The notes under the pieces are model-generated. The model ran no database searches and was not told where the DNA came from. It saw nothing but the letters and a program-made list of their open reading frames with translations. DNA of 64,000 nucleotides from Chroococcidiopsis sp. CCMEE 29 (lineage in GTDB: Bacteria; Cyanobacteriota; Cyanobacteriia; Cyanobacteriales; Chroococcidiopsidaceae), in contig NZ_CP083761.1 of the NCBI RefSeq assembly GCF_023558375.1, positions 496,001 to 560,000 of the forward strand, in the 5' to 3' direction. Shown here piece after piece: positions 55,649 through 64,000 of the stretch. The position numbers and the translations under genes were made by a program. Every line of letters starts with the position of its first letter. The first letter of the stretch is position 1.

Positions 55649-57013
55649 TTACACATTTAATTGGTCAGAGGGAACACCGCCAGGATACTTGTCAGTGTTA
55701 GGTCTGGATATTTTGACTTTTGACTTTTGACTTTTGGCTTGCTTTCGTTCTAATGGGTGGAGTTTCTGGGCAGCTACAAACGATAAACCATGCTTTGTTA
55801 AAGCCTTTGCTGTTCTGTTCACAGCATCGAATTTATCCAGAAAATTTAGGATCAGGTGTTCCCAATCTCCGGCAGCGACAATCTCCTCTTTACTGCGGAA
55901 ATAGTCTAGGATGTCGGATGGGTGTTGGCGGGTTTGCTCAATCTCCGGATCGCCGCCCTCATGCTTTGCCGAGATGTTGGGCACATGCTTGACAAGCTCC
56001 ATCAACTCATCCCTACGGTTGTAAGGCTGCCGCACGATGCTTTTCCAGGCCTCAGTGATGTGATGTTCAAACCGGACAACGTTCTCAAAGTCGAGAGTCT
56101 TACGGAATTGGCTAGCGATCTCGATGGTTTCGTTGTTTACTGAGTTACTCCAATTGAATCCAATTAACGGTGAGCTGCCGTCGTCTCTTGAGAACAAATG
56201 AGCAGCGATTAGAGTCCACAGGGCTGAATAGGGATTATCGTTTCCCATAAATACCGAGATCTTGAACTCAATGTCAACGCCGAGGCGGTGGAGGAGATAG
56301 CCTAGCATCACCGTTCCCGGATTGATATTCAGTACTTGCCGAATTCCATAGCGGGTGTAGTAGTACAGGTACTCGTCAAGCCATTGTAAGGCGTGCTCAT
56401 TAGGCTGACCGACACCGCCAAAGTAGCCCGTGATGGTTGCGGGTCCTCCTAGATGGACATTTGAACTATCAGTTCCCCTCGTATCAAGGGTTTCAACAAA
56501 ACTCGCGCCGATAATTTGCATGAGTGCGGCAAATGCAGGCAAGTCACCATCTGCTTCTTGTTCCTTCATTTTGCGTACCCGAATAAAGCGTCCTGGCATG
56601 AGGGATTGTTGGGCGATCGCCCGTTTAGCAGCAGCGATCGCCCACGGGAAGTATTGACAGGCACTGATTTCAAGTGTGACAGCAAAATTGTCGTTAAATG
56701 TCATCAGCTCGGCTTTACCTCCCAGCACCTTACGTCGGTACTCCGCAATGCTAATAAACGAGCCTTTGTCCACCTGTTCTTGCAGCCAGTGCAGATCGGC
56801 TAAATATTCGGGTCGAGTTTGTTCAACACGCTGGAGGAGGGCGGGAAGCTCCATTGCCTGCTTTGCCCTGGCATTAATTTCTTCTGGAGTCCCGTACTTG
56901 GAGACAACATCGAGGAAATCATCGATCGCCCGCATGTTTGGATTTACCAGGATGAGGTTAATGGCATCCAGCCTGTCAGACGGAATTTTCAGTCTTGCTC
57001 GGATTTCCTCCAT
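55649..57013 (-). CDS. Unidentified 454-residue enzyme-like protein in the tnaA-kbl operon
   Basis: I do not recognise the family. The protein is soluble, with no signal peptide or membrane helices. Conserved-looking glycine-rich stretches occur at SSNVHLGGPATITGYFGGVG and NINPGTVMLGYLLHRLG, and an acidic/aromatic segment at FMGNDNPYSALWTLIAAHLF. There is no Rossmann, PLP-lysine or radical-SAM motif. The last 35 residues are a basic tail, partly encoded by a TTTTGAC heptamer array. GAGG precedes ATG 57013. It is 24 bp after kbl and 6 bp before tnaA, so it is surely co-expressed with them and probably acts on the same amino-acid pool. Confidence 0.8.
   Translation of the reverse strand: MEEIRARLKIPSDRLDAINLILVNPNMRAIDDFLDVVSKYGTPEEINARAKQAMELPALLQRVEQTRPEYLADLHWLQEQVDKGSFISIAEYRRKVLGGKAELMTFNDNFAVTLEISACQYFPWAIAAAKRAIAQQSLMPGRFIRVRKMKEQEADGDLPAFAALMQIIGASFVETLDTRGTDSSNVHLGGPATITGYFGGVGQPNEHALQWLDEYLYYYTRYGIRQVLNINPGTVMLGYLLHRLGVDIEFKISVFMGNDNPYSALWTLIAAHLFSRDDGSSPLIGFNWSNSVNNETIEIASQFRKTLDFENVVRFEHHITEAWKSIVRQPYNRRDELMELVKHVPNISAKHEGGDPEIEQTRQHPSDILDYFRSKEEIVAAGDWEHLILNFLDKFDAVNRTAKALTKHGLSFVAAQKLHPLERKQAKSQKSKVKISRPNTDKYPGGVPSDQLNV
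55711..55738. repeat. TTTTGAC heptamer array inside a coding region
   Basis: Three exact TTTTGAC units and one TTTTGGC lie in tandem. On the minus strand they encode AKSQKSKVK in the C-terminal tail of the unidentified protein. Heptamer arrays of this kind are usually intergenic in cyanobacteria. Confidence 0.88.
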
Positions 57014-57037
57014 GACAATTTTCCTCTGCGAATAGCT

Positions 57038-58225
57038 TTATATCATTCCGTGTCGTTTTCCCACGCGAGTAAACGCTTCAACACATTGGTCGAGTTGTTC
57101 TGGCGTGTGGGCAGCAGATACTTGAACGCGAATCCGAGCTTGACCCTGGGGAACGACGGGATAGCTAAAGCCAATGACATAAATACCCTCATCCAGTAGG
57201 TCACCTGCCATATCCTGCGCCAGCTTCGCGTCGTAAAGCATAATTGGCACAATCGGATGAATGCCAGGTTTAATATCAAAGCCCTGATCGCTCATCTGCT
57301 GACGGAAGTAGCGCGTATTCTCCATCAGTCGGTCGCGCAGCTCAGTTGTGGCGCTAAGCATGTCCAGTACTTTAATGCTGGTATAGGCGATCGCTGGTGC
57401 CAGAGAATTGGAGAAAAGATAGGGGCGCGATCGCTGCCGCAGCAGGTCAACAATCAGCTTATGCCCTGTTGCGAAGCCACCGGATGCCCCACCCAAGGCT
57501 TTTCCTAGCGTACTGGTAAGGATATCTACACGACCCATGACACCGCAGTGTTCAATCGAACCCCGTCCCGTTGCTCCCAAAATCCCAGTAGCATGGCTAT
57601 CATCCACCATAACCAGCGCATCGTACTGCTCAGCTAGGTCGCAGATTTGGTCTAGCTTCGCGATATCGCCGTCCATGCTGAACACCCCATCCGTCGCAAC
57701 TAAGCGAATTTTGGCTGCTTGGGTAGCTTGCAGCGTTTGCTCCAATTCTTGCATATTGCTATGGGCAAAGCGATAACGCTTTGCTTTACACAGCCGAATC
57801 CCATCAATAATGCTGGCGTGATTCAGTGCATCGCTAATGACTGCACATTCATCATCTAGGAGTGTTTCAAACAATCCACCGTTGGCATCAAAGCAGGAGG
57901 TGTACAGAATTGTATCCTCGCTGCCAAGAAATGCTGAAATCTTGGCTTCTAGGTCTTTATGGATGGTTTGCGTTCCGCAGATGAAGCGCACCGATGACAA
58001 GCCAAAACCGTATTTGGCAACCCCATCCTGTGCAGCCGCGATCGCATCAGGATGACTATCAAGCCCTAGGTAGTTGTTGGCGCAGAAGTTGAGCGCCGTC
58101 CGACCATCCTGAAGTTGAATTTTGGCATCTTGTGGAGACGCAATCACTCGTTCCTCTTTGTGCAAACCGGATTGGTAAATTTGATCGAGCATGGACTGAA
58201 TAACAGAAGCCGCTGTTGTCAACAT
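57038..58225 (-). CDS. kbl: 2-amino-3-ketobutyrate CoA ligase (glycine C-acetyltransferase)
   Basis: This 395-residue alpha-oxoamine synthase has [15 protein letters not shown] at the start, [16 protein letters not shown], and the PLP-lysine motif [13 protein letters not shown]. It converts 2-amino-3-ketobutyrate and CoA to glycine and acetyl-CoA, the second step of threonine breakdown. The threonine-dehydrogenase-like gene is 23 bp upstream, which supports Kbl over the related serine palmitoyltransferase or BioF. Confidence 0.93.
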   Translation of the reverse strand: MLTTAASVIQSMLDQIYQSGLHKEERVIASPQDAKIQLQDGRTALNFCANNYLGLDSHPDAIAAAQDGVAKYGFGLSSVRFICGTQTIHKDLEAKISAFLGSEDTILYTSCFDANGGLFETLLDDECAVISDALNHASIIDGIRLCKAKRYRFAHSNMQELEQTLQATQAAKIRLVATDGVFSMDGDIAKLDQICDLAEQYDALVMVDDSHATGILGATGRGSIEHCGVMGRVDILTSTLGKALGGASGGFATGHKLIVDLLRQRSRPYLFSNSLAPAIAYTSIKVLDMLSATTELRDRLMENTRYFRQQMSDQGFDIKPGIHPIVPIMLYDAKLAQDMAGDLLDEGIYVIGFSYPVVPQGQARIRVQVSAAHTPEQLDQCVEAFTRVGKRHGMI

Positions 58226-58248
58226 GGCTAAATCACCCAGTATTCAGG

Positions 58249-59226
58249 CTAAGCAGAAACTTTAGAAAGTGTAGACTTGGGAACTTTTTTGAGCCGTGGC
58301 GAAAGTTTTGCCAGCATATCGTTGACGATCGCACTTAGATCGTAGATAGGCTGCCATCCCCAATCGGCTCTTGCTTTTGAGTCATCGATCGCTGAGGGCC
58401 ACGAATCCGCGATCGCTTGCCGGAAATCGGGAATATAGCGACAGGTAAAGTCAGGCAAGTGCTTCTGGATTTCAGCAACAAGTTCTTCTGCCGAGAAGCT
58501 AACTGCTGCCACATTGTAGCTGGTGCGGACTTTGATCGATGCCAAATCTGCTTGCATCAAATCAAAGATAGCTCTGATTGCATCCGGTATATACATCATG
58601 GGAAGACGAGTTTCCGGGCGAACGAAGCAGTTGTAAACCCCATACTGGAGTGCTGCATAGAAGATCTCAACTGCAAAGTCTGTCGCACCTCCTCCCGGTG
58701 GGGTGCTGTAGCTAATGATGCCTGGCAAACGTAAAGAGCGCACATCAACCCCAAATTGCTGTGCATAGTAATTACAAAGTAACTCACCCGCCACCTTCGT
58801 AATGCCATACATCGTGGATGGATCTTTCACGGCGATCTGAGGTGTATCCAGCTTTGGTGTATGCGGTCCAAATACAGCAATAGAACTAGGCCAAAAGACT
58901 TTTATTTGATAGGATTTAGCGGCTTCTAGGACATTTCTCAGCCCATTGATGTTAACGTCCCAGCATAGATCGGGCTGTTGTTCACCCTTCGCTGACAGCA
59001 GACCCGCTAGGTGATAGATTGTATCGATTTGATATTGCTCGATGACCGCTTGAAGATGCTGATTATCCGTGACATCCAACACTTTATACGGGAGTAATGC
59101 GCTGTCCTGTGAGTGTAGCGATCGACCGCTCTCGATCACGTGTGTAGCTCCATAGCGTCTACGCAAAGCCACAACCAGATCGCTGCCAAGTTGACCTCTA
59201 GACCCGGTTACTAAGATCCTGTTCAT
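58249..59226 (-). CDS. tdh: L-threonine 3-dehydrogenase, SDR type
   Basis: This 325-residue extended SDR has the NAD motif VTGSRGQLGSDLVVAL, then LAGLLSAKGEQQPDLCWDVN and FWPSSIAVFGPHTP, stretches typical of epimerase-like threonine dehydrogenases. YGITK supplies the Tyr/Lys pair. It oxidises L-threonine to 2-amino-3-ketobutyrate with NAD+, feeding Kbl encoded just downstream. It is distinct from the zinc-type Tdh of E. coli. It could accept another 3-hydroxy amino acid made by the adjacent oxygenase (inference). Confidence 0.88.
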   Translation of the reverse strand: MNRILVTGSRGQLGSDLVVALRRRYGATHVIESGRSLHSQDSALLPYKVLDVTDNQHLQAVIEQYQIDTIYHLAGLLSAKGEQQPDLCWDVNINGLRNVLEAAKSYQIKVFWPSSIAVFGPHTPKLDTPQIAVKDPSTMYGITKVAGELLCNYYAQQFGVDVRSLRLPGIISYSTPPGGGATDFAVEIFYAALQYGVYNCFVRPETRLPMMYIPDAIRAIFDLMQADLASIKVRTSYNVAAVSFSAEELVAEIQKHLPDFTCRYIPDFRQAIADSWPSAIDDSKARADWGWQPIYDLSAIVNDMLAKLSPRLKKVPKSTLSKVSA

Positions 59227-59351
59227 TTCAGTTGATCCTTTCCTCTTTAGAGGCTATCCACAGCTCCCTGGTTGGAGCGGATGGAGGATACCGATCGCCT
59301 TCGTACAGTGATGCCAGGAATGTTTACCAATCTGGTAATCAAAGCAAGAAT

Positions 59352-60035
59352 TTACTCCTGCCGATCAGGCGGGAATAAACCAGGACACGTGAGCACAAAA
59401 ACATCTCTGACTCCTTGTTCAGCCGTAGTCGCTTGAACAGGAGACGTGTAGTGGAGATATTGACTATCTCTAAATACTAAGAATTCACCAGGATTGAGAA
59501 TTTTGGTAAAAACGGGGCTAGCATCTTTTTCTGGATAAAGATGAGTTTCTCCTCCCTTAATTCTTGCTCTATTGACAGAGAAGATTCCCACTAAATCGAC
59601 CCCATCGCGATGAATACCTTCCGGTGCTGGATTGCCTATTTGCTTGGAAGAAGCTGTTGTTCTAATCTGATGAACTGCAACCTCATTGAACTTAGTGCAA
59701 AGCTGACAAAACTGGAAAAACTCCCAGACAATTTTTTGAAAATCTTCTAATTTGGTCAATCTATCATCAAGTTCTGGGTACTCTCTGACGACGTCCCCCA
59801 GTAAAGGGTTATATTCTTTCGATTGAAACAATTGTCGATGGGGTTGCTTAATCAGGCGATCGCCAGCAATTTGAAAGTGGGAGAGACGTCTAAAACGATA
59901 ATTGCCTGCTAAGTAGGGATCGATCGGCAGATCGTCAAAGAATTGCTTCAGCTGATTCACCTTGACAGCAGTAACCATCTCTAAGACATAACTAGCCAGG
60001 CAATTGAATTCTTTTGGTTTAAATAAGTTCAACAT
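59352..60035 (-). CDS. 2-oxoglutarate-Fe(II) dioxygenase, amino-acid hydroxylase type
   Basis: This 227-residue protein resembles the 2OG-Fe dioxygenase family (PF10014 type) that includes the Bacillus L-isoleucine 4-hydroxylase and cyanobacterial amino-acid hydroxylases. Iron ligands are visible as H-x-D in PEGIHRDGVD and the distal His in SQYLHYTSPV; R in GVRDVFVLTC would bind 2-oxoglutarate. Start ATG 60035 has GAGGA 8 nt upstream, better than TTG 60050. It lies 125 bp before the SDR threonine dehydrogenase and may head the same operon. Substrate not readable from sequence. Confidence 0.8.
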   Translation of the reverse strand: MLNLFKPKEFNCLASYVLEMVTAVKVNQLKQFFDDLPIDPYLAGNYRFRRLSHFQIAGDRLIKQPHRQLFQSKEYNPLLGDVVREYPELDDRLTKLEDFQKIVWEFFQFCQLCTKFNEVAVHQIRTTASSKQIGNPAPEGIHRDGVDLVGIFSVNRARIKGGETHLYPEKDASPVFTKILNPGEFLVFRDSQYLHYTSPVQATTAEQGVRDVFVLTCPGLFPPDRQE

Positions 60036-60402
60036 CTTAAACTTCCTCAATGTAAATTGATATCAGCAGCATCATTCAAACTGCTGTACCTAATTGAGCA
60101 GTATCAAAACATGAGCTATTTCATAGTAAAACTCACTTCTCATGAGAGGATGAGTGTTGAGAAGTCTAGGGATCTGTAGCGTAAGTGTTAGCGAGAACCT
60201 CTACAAAAGCAGGCTCTAAAGCTTTGTTTGATCGCTTAGAATGACCTCTTAGGTTTAATTAGGTCTACTGACTTAATTGTAATTATATTTTGGGGCTAGT
60301 GTCGATCCCCGCTTTGTTTTAAGATAGTTTTCACAACAGCGGATAATTTAATTGCAGCTTCTGTTATCTGGATGTCTGTATTCCACTGCCACCGAGATTG
60401 CC
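60036..60402. other. Intergenic region, no gene seen
   Basis: This is about 367 bp between the PIN-domain gene end and the oxygenase start, both on the minus strand. It is AT-rich (for example near 60270-60300) and should hold the promoter of the amino-acid operon. No RNA gene or repeat was recognised. Confidence 0.5.
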
Positions 60403-60810
60403 TTATAAAGATATTTGTTCTCGTTCCCAATACTCTCTGGGTGTAAGTATCGCCACCTGTGCTCGGTCACGGCTGCTCAGCAGATCGTCATCCCTACTCA
60501 GCAAAGTCACTCCCGTTGCCGCTGAAAGCGCTGCAAACTTCCGATCGTCCGGATCTGGTATATAGTCGAACCTCTCTGGATATGTCTCGCCCACATAGCG
60601 ATCCTCTTCTCGGAACAGATCTGCTACGCGCGGCCACGATAGTCGCGGTATTTTACTTAAAATCTGCTCTACCTCTCGCTGGGTTGGCTCATTCCAGATC
60701 ATGCGTAGCCGACCTGATCGAATCTTCTCGATGATGTGAGCCGAAGCGCTCTGCGGATTGAATCCAGCTGCAACAAACACATTAGTATCCAAAATGACGG
60801 CTGCTGGCAT
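60403..60810 (-). CDS. PIN-domain protein, putative toxin-type RNase
   Basis: This 135-residue PIN fold has VILDTNVFVAAGFNP with the first acidic residue, a central E (TQREVEQIL) and DPDDRKFAALSAATG with further metal ligands, ending LLSRDDDLL. This matches the PIN family of putative toxin components. No antitoxin-like small gene is adjacent, so it may be an orphan or act alone. The start ATG 60810 opens directly with the domain. Confidence 0.85.
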   Translation of the reverse strand: MPAAVILDTNVFVAAGFNPQSASAHIIEKIRSGRLRMIWNEPTQREVEQILSKIPRLSWPRVADLFREEDRYVGETYPERFDYIPDPDDRKFAALSAATGVTLLSRDDDLLSSRDRAQVAILTPREYWEREQISL

Positions 60811-60998
60811 GCTCTTTTCTTCTTTGGTTACGGCAGCGACTCAATCCTTAGACGTTAATCGTATGCTATAATAAAAAACGAGAATGAAATTCGGTTGCAG
60901 TGTTTGTTTTTAGAATTGACAGGCTTTTTGCTTTTAGTCTTGACAGGCTTCTCTCCGAAATCTATATCTCTAAACCCTTCTGATTTTGGAGACAATCT

Positions 60999-61298
60999 AT
61001 GTCAATTTATGTAGGTAATCTATCCTACGAGGTCGCACAAGAAGACCTCAATGCTGTTTTTGCAGAATATGGTTCTGTAAAGCGAGTTCAACTGCCCACC
61101 GACCGTGAAACAGGTCGGATGCGCGGCTTTGGCTTTGTGGAAATGGGTACAGATGCTGAAGAAGCGGCTGCCATTGATGCTCTTGATGGTGCTGAATGGA
61201 TGGGACGCTCGCTAAAAGTCAATAAGGCGAAGCCTCGTGAAGATAGGGGCTCCTCATTTAGTGGAAACCGGAGAAACAGCTTCTCTAGCCGCTACTAA
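60999..61298 (+). CDS. RRM-type RNA-binding protein
   Basis: This 99-residue protein has one RRM: RNP2 (IYVGNL) at residues 3-8 and RNP1 (RGFGFVEM) at about 42-49, then a short Gly/Ser/Arg tail (SSFSGNRRNSFSSRY). It matches cyanobacterial Rbp proteins, many induced by cold. The 188-bp upstream gap is long enough for a regulated leader. A terminator-like hairpin follows at 61402. Confidence 0.93.
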   Translation: MSIYVGNLSYEVAQEDLNAVFAEYGSVKRVQLPTDRETGRMRGFGFVEMGTDAEEAAAIDALDGAEWMGRSLKVNKAKPREDRGSSFSGNRRNSFSSRY

Positions 61299-61401
61299 GC
61301 ATTGAGGCTAAACGCCTTTAAATCCTGCATACTGGCTGATGTTTGAGAGCTTATGCTCGATATTCGCTCAACCAGTCGTAGTGACAAAATCTAGTCTAAA
61401 C

Positions 61402-61431
61402 AGGCTCAGGCAGCAATGCTTGAGCCTCTTT
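61402..61431 (+). terminator. Hairpin terminator after the RRM gene
   Basis: AGGCTCA (61402-61408) pairs with TGAGCCT (61421-61427) around a 12-nt loop, followed by CTTT. It is about 100 bp after the stop codon of the RRM gene. Confidence 0.6.
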
Positions 61432-61492
61432 ACTGTTGAAGCATCTTCTTTGTTGTTAGCACAACGAAGCTACCGTTTTCTGCTACTTAGCG

Positions 61493-62293
61493 TTAGCCTT
61501 GGAGAAAAATATTGTACAGTGACAGCAAAATCTCTACCACAATCAGAATTACCACATACCACTCCACTCGCAGGCTACTGCTGTGCTGCATGAACTCCAG
61601 CACTGTTTGTGCAGTTTGGGAAATCAGCTCTAGTTTGCGTTCTAAGGCGCTGTGTCGCTCGCGGATTTCATATTCATCCTCCAGACGCTGATATAGGTGT
61701 TCTAGCTGTGGAGATTCCCAGAGCAGCTCCGGCTTATCAATGATTTCTACTCGACCCACAATTTTATGTTGAACTAACAGAGTTGTGCCAAGTTGACGCA
61801 GTAATTCCTTACTCTGGCGTCTACTCCTGTTTTGACGCTGGAGACTGGCAGCAAACGGTTCAATTTGATCAAATACAGTAGCCAAGCTAGTTTCATAATG
61901 GGACAGCACAACACTCTTAGCCAAAATATCAGCCACTATCTGCAAGCGTTCAATACTTAATTCATGCAGGAAAATTCTTCCGTCCTTAACTCGCTCACTC
62001 TCCATCGTTTTGATGTGAACTTCCACCTCTTCAGTCTCAGGGTCGGCAAAAGAGTCACTGACTCTGGGGGATAGTTCAGTCAAGAAGGCAGCTTTTTCCA
62101 CAGGCTCAAGGTCAAAAAGGACAACTGCACCGTACCCCAGCAGCACCGCACAGCCGTGTTCACCTGCAGTAACCATCAGTGGTAAGGTCGACAAGCGATT
62201 GTAATTCTCTAGAGTCTGTAGGTTGATCTCCTCACCCAGGAATAGGGCCTGTGCTCTCAGGGTATCTCTGTCATTAAAAAGGCTTTTTTGCAT
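61493..62293 (-). CDS. RMD1/YagE-family (DUF155) protein
   Basis: This 266-residue protein has a mixed N-terminal domain (VTAGEHGCAVLLGYGAVVLFDL). Conserved central and C-terminal parts are LLQHKIVGR-like (LLVQHKIVGRVEIIDKPELLWE) and EYEIRERHSALERKLELI, followed by a C-terminal membrane helix (EWYVVILIVVEILLSLYNIFL). This layout is that of the RMD1/Sif2 (YagE) family, known from yeast and bacteria but poorly characterised. It is convergent with the RRM gene. Confidence 0.82.
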   Translation of the reverse strand: MQKSLFNDRDTLRAQALFLGEEINLQTLENYNRLSTLPLMVTAGEHGCAVLLGYGAVVLFDLEPVEKAAFLTELSPRVSDSFADPETEEVEVHIKTMESERVKDGRIFLHELSIERLQIVADILAKSVVLSHYETSLATVFDQIEPFAASLQRQNRSRRQSKELLRQLGTTLLVQHKIVGRVEIIDKPELLWESPQLEHLYQRLEDEYEIRERHSALERKLELISQTAQTVLEFMQHSSSLRVEWYVVILIVVEILLSLYNIFLQG

Positions 62294-62518
62294 TGTCGCG
62301 TATTGCTATTCTGCGTATGGATGCCACGTTTAGCACGAAAATCGGAAACGCTTTTGAGTAAATCGATCAGGCTAATCGACAGCTCCATAACTCGATTAGG
62401 AGTAGTTTAATTTCTCTCTCCTCACTTTGAAACAACCCTGCCATTTATCAGGGGTGCCGAAGGCGGGGGATCGTATGGGTAGCCAAACAAAGAAAAATTG
62501 GTAGCTTATCCACAAAAG

Positions 62519-62543
62519 AAGGGCAGGTACAAAACCCACCCTT
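62519..62543 (-). terminator. Possible terminator of ndhD
   Basis: On the minus strand AAGGGTGGGT and ACCTGCCCTT form an imperfect stem (5 + 3 pairs with two mismatches) followed by CTTTTG, 30 bp after the ndhD stop. Confidence 0.4.
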
Positions 62544-62572
62544 ACAGCAATAATATTGAGAAATAACTCTCG

Positions 62573-64000
62573 CTACCTCACACCAATCTCTGGCGCACGC
62601 AACGACACAGTTGGAGCTTGCCGTTGTTGAGCTAATACCTGCACCGAATCACGCAGCCGCTCTGTCAACTGTAACGTCGTTGCATCGTATACCTGAGTCA
62701 GCATCTTCGGATACAAACCAATACCAATAATTGGCACCAACAAACAGGCAACGATAAAAATTTCTCGCGGTTCCGCATCCACTAGGACTTCGTGAGAAAC
62801 TAATTCTTTGTTCTCTGGTCCATAGAAAATCTCCCGCAGCATCGACAGCAGATAAATCGGAGTTAGGATGACCCCAACTGCCATCAAAAAGACCACTAAT
62901 AACTTAAACGTGGGATTATAGGCATCGCTGTTAGAGAAGCCGACAAACACCATCAATTCAGCAACGAAACCACTCATTCCTGGTAATGCCAGAGATGCCA
63001 TAGAGCAAGTCGTCCACATGGCAAAAATCTTGCCCATCTTCTGCCCAACACCGCCCATTTCATCCAGCATCAGGGTGTGTGTACGATCATAAGTCGCTCC
63101 CACGAGAAAGAACAAACTTGCCCCAATCAATCCGTGGGAGACCATTTGCAGCACTGCTCCATTCAAACCCAAGTCTGTAAATGAAGCAATCCCAATCAGC
63201 ACAAACCCCATGTGAGAAATTGAAGAGTAGGCAATTTTCCGCTTGAGATTGCGCTGGGCAAACGATGTGAGGGCAGCATAGATGATATTGACTACTCCCA
63301 AAATCACCAATGCTGGTGCGAAATAGGCGTGAGCATCTGGAAGTATTCCAGCATTCATGCGAATTAAAGCGTAACCGCCCATTTTCAGCAGAATCCCCGC
63401 CAGCAACATATGGACTGGGGCTGTGGCTTCGCCATGGGCATCTGGTAGCCAAGTGTGTAGGGGAAATATCGGGAGTTTGACGGCGTAGGCGATTAGGAAG
63501 GCAGTATAAGCTAACAGTTGGAAATTGAGGCCATAGTCCTTAGCGGCGAGCGATCGCATATCAAACGTGACTGTATCGCCATAAAATCCCATTGTCAGGG
63601 CAGCCACCAAAATAAATAGCGACCCTCCAGCTGTGTAGAGAATAAACTTCGTCGCGGCATATTGGCGTTTCTTGCCGCCCCAAATTGAGAGCAGAAAGTA
63701 CACCGGAACTAGCTCTAGTTCCCAAACCAGGAAAAACAGCAACATATCTTGGACGGCAAACACGGCGAGCTGACCGCCGTACATTGCCAGCATCAAAAAG
63801 TAAAACAATCGTGGCTTCAGTGTCACTGGCCACGCCGCTAGAATTGCCAGTGTAGTGATAAACCCGGTCAGAATATACAAAGGCATTGACAGACCATCAA
63901 CACCCACTGACCAATTCAAGTCCAACTGGGGCACCCAAGGGTAACTTTCCACCAGTTGCAAGTCTGAATAGCCAAAGTCGTAGTGGGCATAGAAAGTGTA
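62573..64000 (-). CDS. ndhD: NAD(P)H-quinone oxidoreductase subunit 4, 5'-truncated
   Basis: The gene runs off the right edge, leaving 475 residues of the proton-pumping antiporter-like subunit of the cyanobacterial NDH-1 complex. The visible part starts [10 protein letters not shown] and continues with [20 protein letters not shown], the conserved helix with [18 protein letters not shown] (essential Glu), [13 protein letters not shown] and [16 protein letters not shown]. At least 12 membrane helices are present. Which ndhD paralogue (respiratory NdhD1/D2 or CO2-uptake NdhD3/D4) cannot be told without neighbours. Confidence 0.93.
   Translation of the reverse strand, partial: YTFYAHYDFGYSDLQLVESYPWVPQLDLNWSVGVDGLSMPLYILTGFITTLAILAAWPVTLKPRLFYFLMLAMYGGQLAVFAVQDMLLFFLVWELELVPVYFLLSIWGGKKRQYAATKFILYTAGGSLFILVAALTMGFYGDTVTFDMRSLAAKDYGLNFQLLAYTAFLIAYAVKLPIFPLHTWLPDAHGEATAPVHMLLAGILLKMGGYALIRMNAGILPDAHAYFAPALVILGVVNIIYAALTSFAQRNLKRKIAYSSISHMGFVLIGIASFTDLGLNGAVLQMVSHGLIGASLFFLVGATYDRTHTLMLDEMGGVGQKMGKIFAMWTTCSMASLALPGMSGFVAELMVFVGFSNSDAYNPTFKLLVVFLMAVGVILTPIYLLSMLREIFYGPENKELVSHEVLVDAEPREIFIVACLLVPIIGIGLYPKMLTQVYDATTLQLTERLRDSVQVLAQQRQAPTVSLRAPEIGVR

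Noticed and set aside
61339-61593. 84-codon frame after the RRM gene
   Set aside because: It overlaps the terminator hairpin and the end of the RMD1-family gene on the other strand.

Overview
The window reads as cyanobacterial chromosome. Palindromic GCGATCGC (HIP1) octamers are scattered throughout. The gene content fits too: a plastoquinone-type NDH-1 subunit (ndhD), a PixGHIJL-type phototaxis cluster with a cyanobacteriochrome receptor, a single-RRM RNA-binding protein and short tandem heptamer repeats. A HepC-like glycosyltransferase beside a polysaccharide island, plus a genome rich in signalling genes, suggests the Nostocales/Chroococcidiopsis side of the phylum. That placement is an inference, and nothing here proves heterocysts. 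No rRNA, tRNA or CRISPR array was seen.

Layout. 0-5.4 kb: the 5' end of purC, a MarR regulator with a membrane protein, a deacetylase/phosphodiester-glycosidase fusion, and a GNAT acetyltransferase gene cleanly split by an IS630-family element. 5.6-8.75 kb: tandem-duplicated TrkA/RCK-type proteins convergent with a Na+/H+ antiporter. 8.9-12.4 kb: argD and an M3 oligopeptidase. 12.5-22.3 kb (minus strand): six chemotaxis-type genes in the order pixG-pixH-pixI-pixJ-pixL-cheW. The receptor has a periplasmic dCache domain and a DXCF-type bilin-binding GAF domain. 23.0-41.9 kb (plus strand): a surface polysaccharide island with CDP-sugar chemistry (rfbF, LhgO-like oxidase, epimerase, rfbC-like epimerase, SAF-domain oxidoreductase, nucleotidyltransferase), six glycosyltransferases, a PIG-L deacetylase, a HepC-like sugar transferase, a Wzx-type flippase and a Wzy-type polymerase. 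The first gene is preceded by duplicated OmpR/PhoB-style 11-bp-period direct repeats. 42.5-51 kb: a Ser/Thr kinase, a Nudix hydrolase, pgk, a universal stress protein, an RbgA-type GTPase and a two-component system.

51.1-60.0 kb (minus strand) is the most interesting part. A compact run encodes a 2OG-Fe(II) amino-acid-hydroxylase-like protein, an SDR-type threonine 3-dehydrogenase, 2-amino-3-ketobutyrate CoA ligase (kbl), a 454-residue protein of no recognised family, and tryptophanase. It is followed by pntA and pntB (transhydrogenase). It looks like an amino-acid modification/catabolism operon with its own NAD(P)H-balancing module, and I know of no described pathway with this composition. 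60.4-64 kb: a lone PIN-domain protein, an RRM protein, an RMD1/YagE-family protein and the 3' part of ndhD.

A composite short repeat recurs at least six times: a GGGGCGA array, then a TTTTGGA array, then an AACTCT linker, then a CCCCTGCT array. It mostly sits in gene-to-gene gaps, but it is also translated in frame inside pntA and, in degenerate form, inside the CheA-like gene. One copy runs up to the start codon of the RbgA-type GTPase.
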